From Guyanagaster necrorhizus (taxonomy: Eukaryota > Basidiomycota > Agaricomycetes > Agaricales > Physalacriaceae), in assembly GCF_019112545.1 (NCBI RefSeq), contig NW_025064881.1, positions 1,896,591-1,960,590 on the forward strand: DNA of 64,000 bases, in the 5' to 3' direction. Under the pieces are notes generated by a model. The model had not been told where the DNA came from. It saw only the letters and a list, made by a program, of their open reading frames with translations, and ran no database searches. The translations under genes were made by a program, and so were the position numbers. Below are positions 61,675 through 64,000 of this stretch, in pieces; within the stretch, counting starts at the first letter, position 1; the number at the start of each line of letters is the position of its first letter.

Positions 61675-62933
61675 TCAGCTATGAGTCTTCACTTGACCGC
61701 AAGAAGAGCACATCCAAAAATCGTGGGCTATCCCGCCCTGCCCGCATACAAGGCATGTCCATCCATTACCGGGTCGCGTAGTCAAGCATGCATCGCACTG
61801 GAGGACCATGGGCGCGTTCAATAGTGTACACACTGCGCACGACCATTGGTCAGACGATGCAGATGCCTGAGAATCAGCAGAGCGGTGCTTCGCGATGCTA
61901 CTGCTCCCCCCAGTCCTTGCAAGATTTGCCGATGATGGTCTAGTCTGCGCCGGTACAGGCTTTTTGGACAGTCCTGGCTTCTGATCACGGGAGTCTTCCA
62001 CAATGATGACCTCCGGATCCGAGTCCTCTTCATAATTGTCACCAGTTAGGTCAATAACAACACTCTCCTTGGCCGCTTTCTCAGCCTCTTGCTCAGCATG
62101 TGTGCCAAGCCCGCAAGCTTTCTCGTCGCGTGCTCTCAGCTCAGCAGCCTACGTTCAAGTTATTAGCCATAGTGCTACGACAAAATCCCAGCAGAAGCAT
62201 ACCCTGGCAGCCAATTCTCGTAACGACCTTCCATTTCTCGTACTGGAAGAACCCGTGCCCACTCGTCTCCCACCTCCGCCTAGGACCTGAGCTGCTCGTC
62301 TTCTCTTCTCTGCAGCCTCAAGTGCCTTCGCGCGACTCATATGCTGGGGCACACTGTGCGATGCATTGCCCCCCAACCGGTGACCCTTGGAAAAGAATCC
62401 CTCCCCAGCATAACCAGTTCGCACAAGTTGCTCGTACTCGTCCTGGAGGCCAGAAAGGAATTTGTAAAACTTGTCGTCATGCGGGCCGTGAACGTTGTGT
62501 GTCAACTGAGGGATGATTAGCCACGCTTCCAAATGCCTGAAGGGGACATACCTCATGTAGCATAGTCTGGACGACCTGATCTATATCTAAGAATGAGTCG
62601 GGAGAATAAGCAGGACGCAGTCTCAGTAAAATCTTTTGTCCCATATTGACATCTGAGAGCCATGAGTGTTCATGAAACAGTATGTGAGCACACTGGCTTA
62701 CTCATTCCTGCTGATATCTTAGCATTCCTTCAAGCATTCGCGAAACTGGTAGGCGCACCGAGTAAATTTGACTGATCCGGAAAGAATTCTGCCAATGTAG
62801 GAAGAAGCCATTGATGCTGTCGCATGATAGGCTTGACCATCGATGCCACTTTCCGTAGCATCTGTAAGGCCTGGTCACCTTTCGGCCGCCCTGTGAGATG
62901 AGTAAACGACTTTATGAAAATATCGGTTGACAT
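61675..62933 (-). CDS. WSS1: Wss1-type DNA-protein crosslink metalloprotease
   Basis: WLM-domain protease. The start at 62933 gives MSTDIFIKSFTHLTGRPKGD, matching the family; an ATG at 62990 would add 19 residues. The core reads HQWLLPTLAEFFPDQ, then VNMGQKILLRLRP and the zinc site HELTHNVHGPHD (HExxHxxG), with an intron between HE and LTH. Further on are GYAGEGFFSKGHRLG and a coiled coil (ALEAAEKRRRAAQ). Two SUMO-interacting-like motifs follow (VVIDLTGD and EVIIVED). The C-terminus has one clear RanBP2-type zinc finger (WSCAVCTLLNAPMVLQCDAC) and a second Cys-rich finger (WTCLVCGQGG, WMCSSCG). Yeast Wss1 cleaves DNA-protein crosslinks with Cdc48 and binds SUMO; the layout here fits. The second exon join (about 62760 to 62660) is the weakest. 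Confidence 0.92.
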
Positions 62934-63509
62934 TGTAGTCGAGGTGGATGTAGGGCACCGCGGTTTAGGTGTGCTTCTGGGGTTGCGCAAGTTTCGAGAA
63001 GAGACGCGTGTCTGCGCTGATTAACGCGCTATCAGTCGGCTTGCCATGCCGATGGTTGGGTCACGGTCATCTGATGTGACCAGCCTTGCCAGCATCATAC
63101 ATAAAATGTCACTTCACGATGTTTACACATTGATGATTTACTGCAACATTAAGAGCTTATTACAAATACAACAAGTATGCCATGTATGCGATGCGATGCG
63201 AGAGGCGATATAATGATAGTATCCATGAAAACGTGAGGGAAGAGAGATATGTCGGGGGAGATGGGATAAACTTCGAAAAGAAGAGTGTTAGTCGCCTCAT
63301 ATGGCGTTGTAGGGAAGCATTGTACAGTAAACCAAAATGCAGAAAAGCGTTCTAAGTGCCATGACGATAACTAGGAGAAATGTGAGAGCAGATGAAAGCG
63401 ACGTGATGATAAAGAAGGTGTGCCTTTACCCCAGACAAAAATCCAACCAAAGATGCAAATGTAAGGTGAAGAAAGGACATGATGGGAACGAAGAGGGGAG
63501 GTAATCCCT
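62934..63509. other. Intergenic region upstream of WSS1
   Basis: About 580 bp containing the WSS1 promoter and the 3' flank of the gene at the right edge. No further gene was recognised. Confidence 0.4.
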
Positions 63510-64000
63510 TCATTGAGCGTTATACTTGATACCCTCAAAGACGCGGATAGTGCGAACATGGGTCAGCTCGTTTTGACCATAAGGATACTGCGACGTCTTG
63601 TCATTAACGTCCTGATCGCCGGACGTCGTGGACTTAAGGGGAAGCTCAACACTGTCGGTAGACGGACACTGTGAGCTAGGGAGGCCGGTGGGCCAATTAA
63701 AGCGATGACGCCGAAAACTAGACACGAAATACATCAGTAAATGAAACGGCAACAGCTGACCAAAGGGGAATATACCATTCGTACGACCAAATGCAGTCCT
63801 CAAACTCAGATTTACTGATGACTCTCTCGCCCGCCTCATCAACAAAACCCCCAACCCAGTCCGCCAAAGCAGCCTTGCATCCAAGAAGGGTGTGCATATA
63901 TATGCAGCAATGCATCTCCAAGTCGGAAGATGAGAAAGGAAGGAAAATGCGTGGCCAAAGGAGCAATCCGCCAGGTTGTCCGGTCTGGTCGAGGTTTGGA
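63510..64000 (-). CDS. Unrecognised protein, C-terminal part (gene runs off window)
   Basis: Two coding segments are visible. The upstream one, to about 63774, reads MHTLLGCKAALADWVGGFVD then SKSEFEDCIWSYE. It is followed by a GTATAT donor and an intron ending CTAG before 63719. The last exon begins FRRHRFNWPTGLPSS and ends TIRVFEGIKYNAQ at the stop at 63510. The last part is Ser/Thr/Gln-rich, the earlier part looks globular. No family was recognised, and the N-terminus lies beyond the right edge. Confidence 0.55.
   Translation of the reverse strand, partial: QTSTRPDNLADCSFGHAFSFLSHLPTWRCIAAYICTPFLDARLLWRTGLGVLLMRRARESSVNLSLRTAFGRTNGIFPFGQLLPFHLLMYFVSSFRRHRFNWPTGLPSSQCPSTDSVELPLKSTTSGDQDVNDKTSQYPYGQNELTHVRTIRVFEGIKYNAQ

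Overview
The window looks like nuclear DNA of a filamentous basidiomycete, most likely a mushroom-forming agaricomycete. Genes are dense and split by many introns of about 45-60 bp with GT/AG ends. The gene content is fungal: HET-C, LTV1, FAB1, NUP192, TFIID and Mediator subunits, Rad5, Wss1 and fungal-type mitoribosomal proteins. No bacterial operons, rRNA, tRNA, CRISPR or intact transposon was recognised. All gene models were built by eye, joining open segments at splice sites and checking phase. For most of them the summed exon length is an exact multiple of three.

Left part (1-12.3 kb): the 3' part of a HET-C gene with a Ser/Tyr/Gly-rich tail (1-2472). Next come two tandem paralogues of an uncharacterised family (3222-4941 and 5263-6534), a soluble twin-ATPase ABC protein on the minus strand (6625-8504), Mediator subunit Med11 (8621-9238), tubulin cofactor A (minus, 10324-10846) and a bHLH transcription factor (11226-12315).

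Gene-poor part (12.3-22 kb): mostly non-coding. It holds one nine-exon four-TM membrane protein gene (16671-17813) that no long ORF reveals, and a second bHLH factor (19184-20219) related to the first. A doubtful 100-codon frame lies on the minus strand at 20368-20670.

Housekeeping block (22-63 kb): LTV1 (minus), TAF2 extended by three bromodomains (plus), FAB1 PI3P 5-kinase (minus), CSN2 (plus), mitoribosomal mL40, NUP192, triosephosphate isomerase and RAD5 (all minus), CCT7 (plus), a decayed MFS transporter gene (plus), mitoribosomal mS45/Bot1 (minus), an EFM3/FAM86-type methyltransferase (plus) and the Wss1 protease (minus). A gene cut by the right edge (minus) is not recognised.

Genes are unrelated in pathway except loosely: TAF2 and Med11 in Pol II initiation, LTV1 and EFM3 in ribosome assembly and translation, mL40 and mS45 in mitochondrial translation, RAD5 and WSS1 in replication-linked DNA repair. 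Five close head-to-head pairs share intergenic spaces of 116-206 bp. The most unusual items are the TAF2-triple bromodomain protein, the tandem orphan family, the prion-like HET-C tail, two GC-AG introns (one splitting an ABC Walker A motif) and the multiply broken transporter gene.
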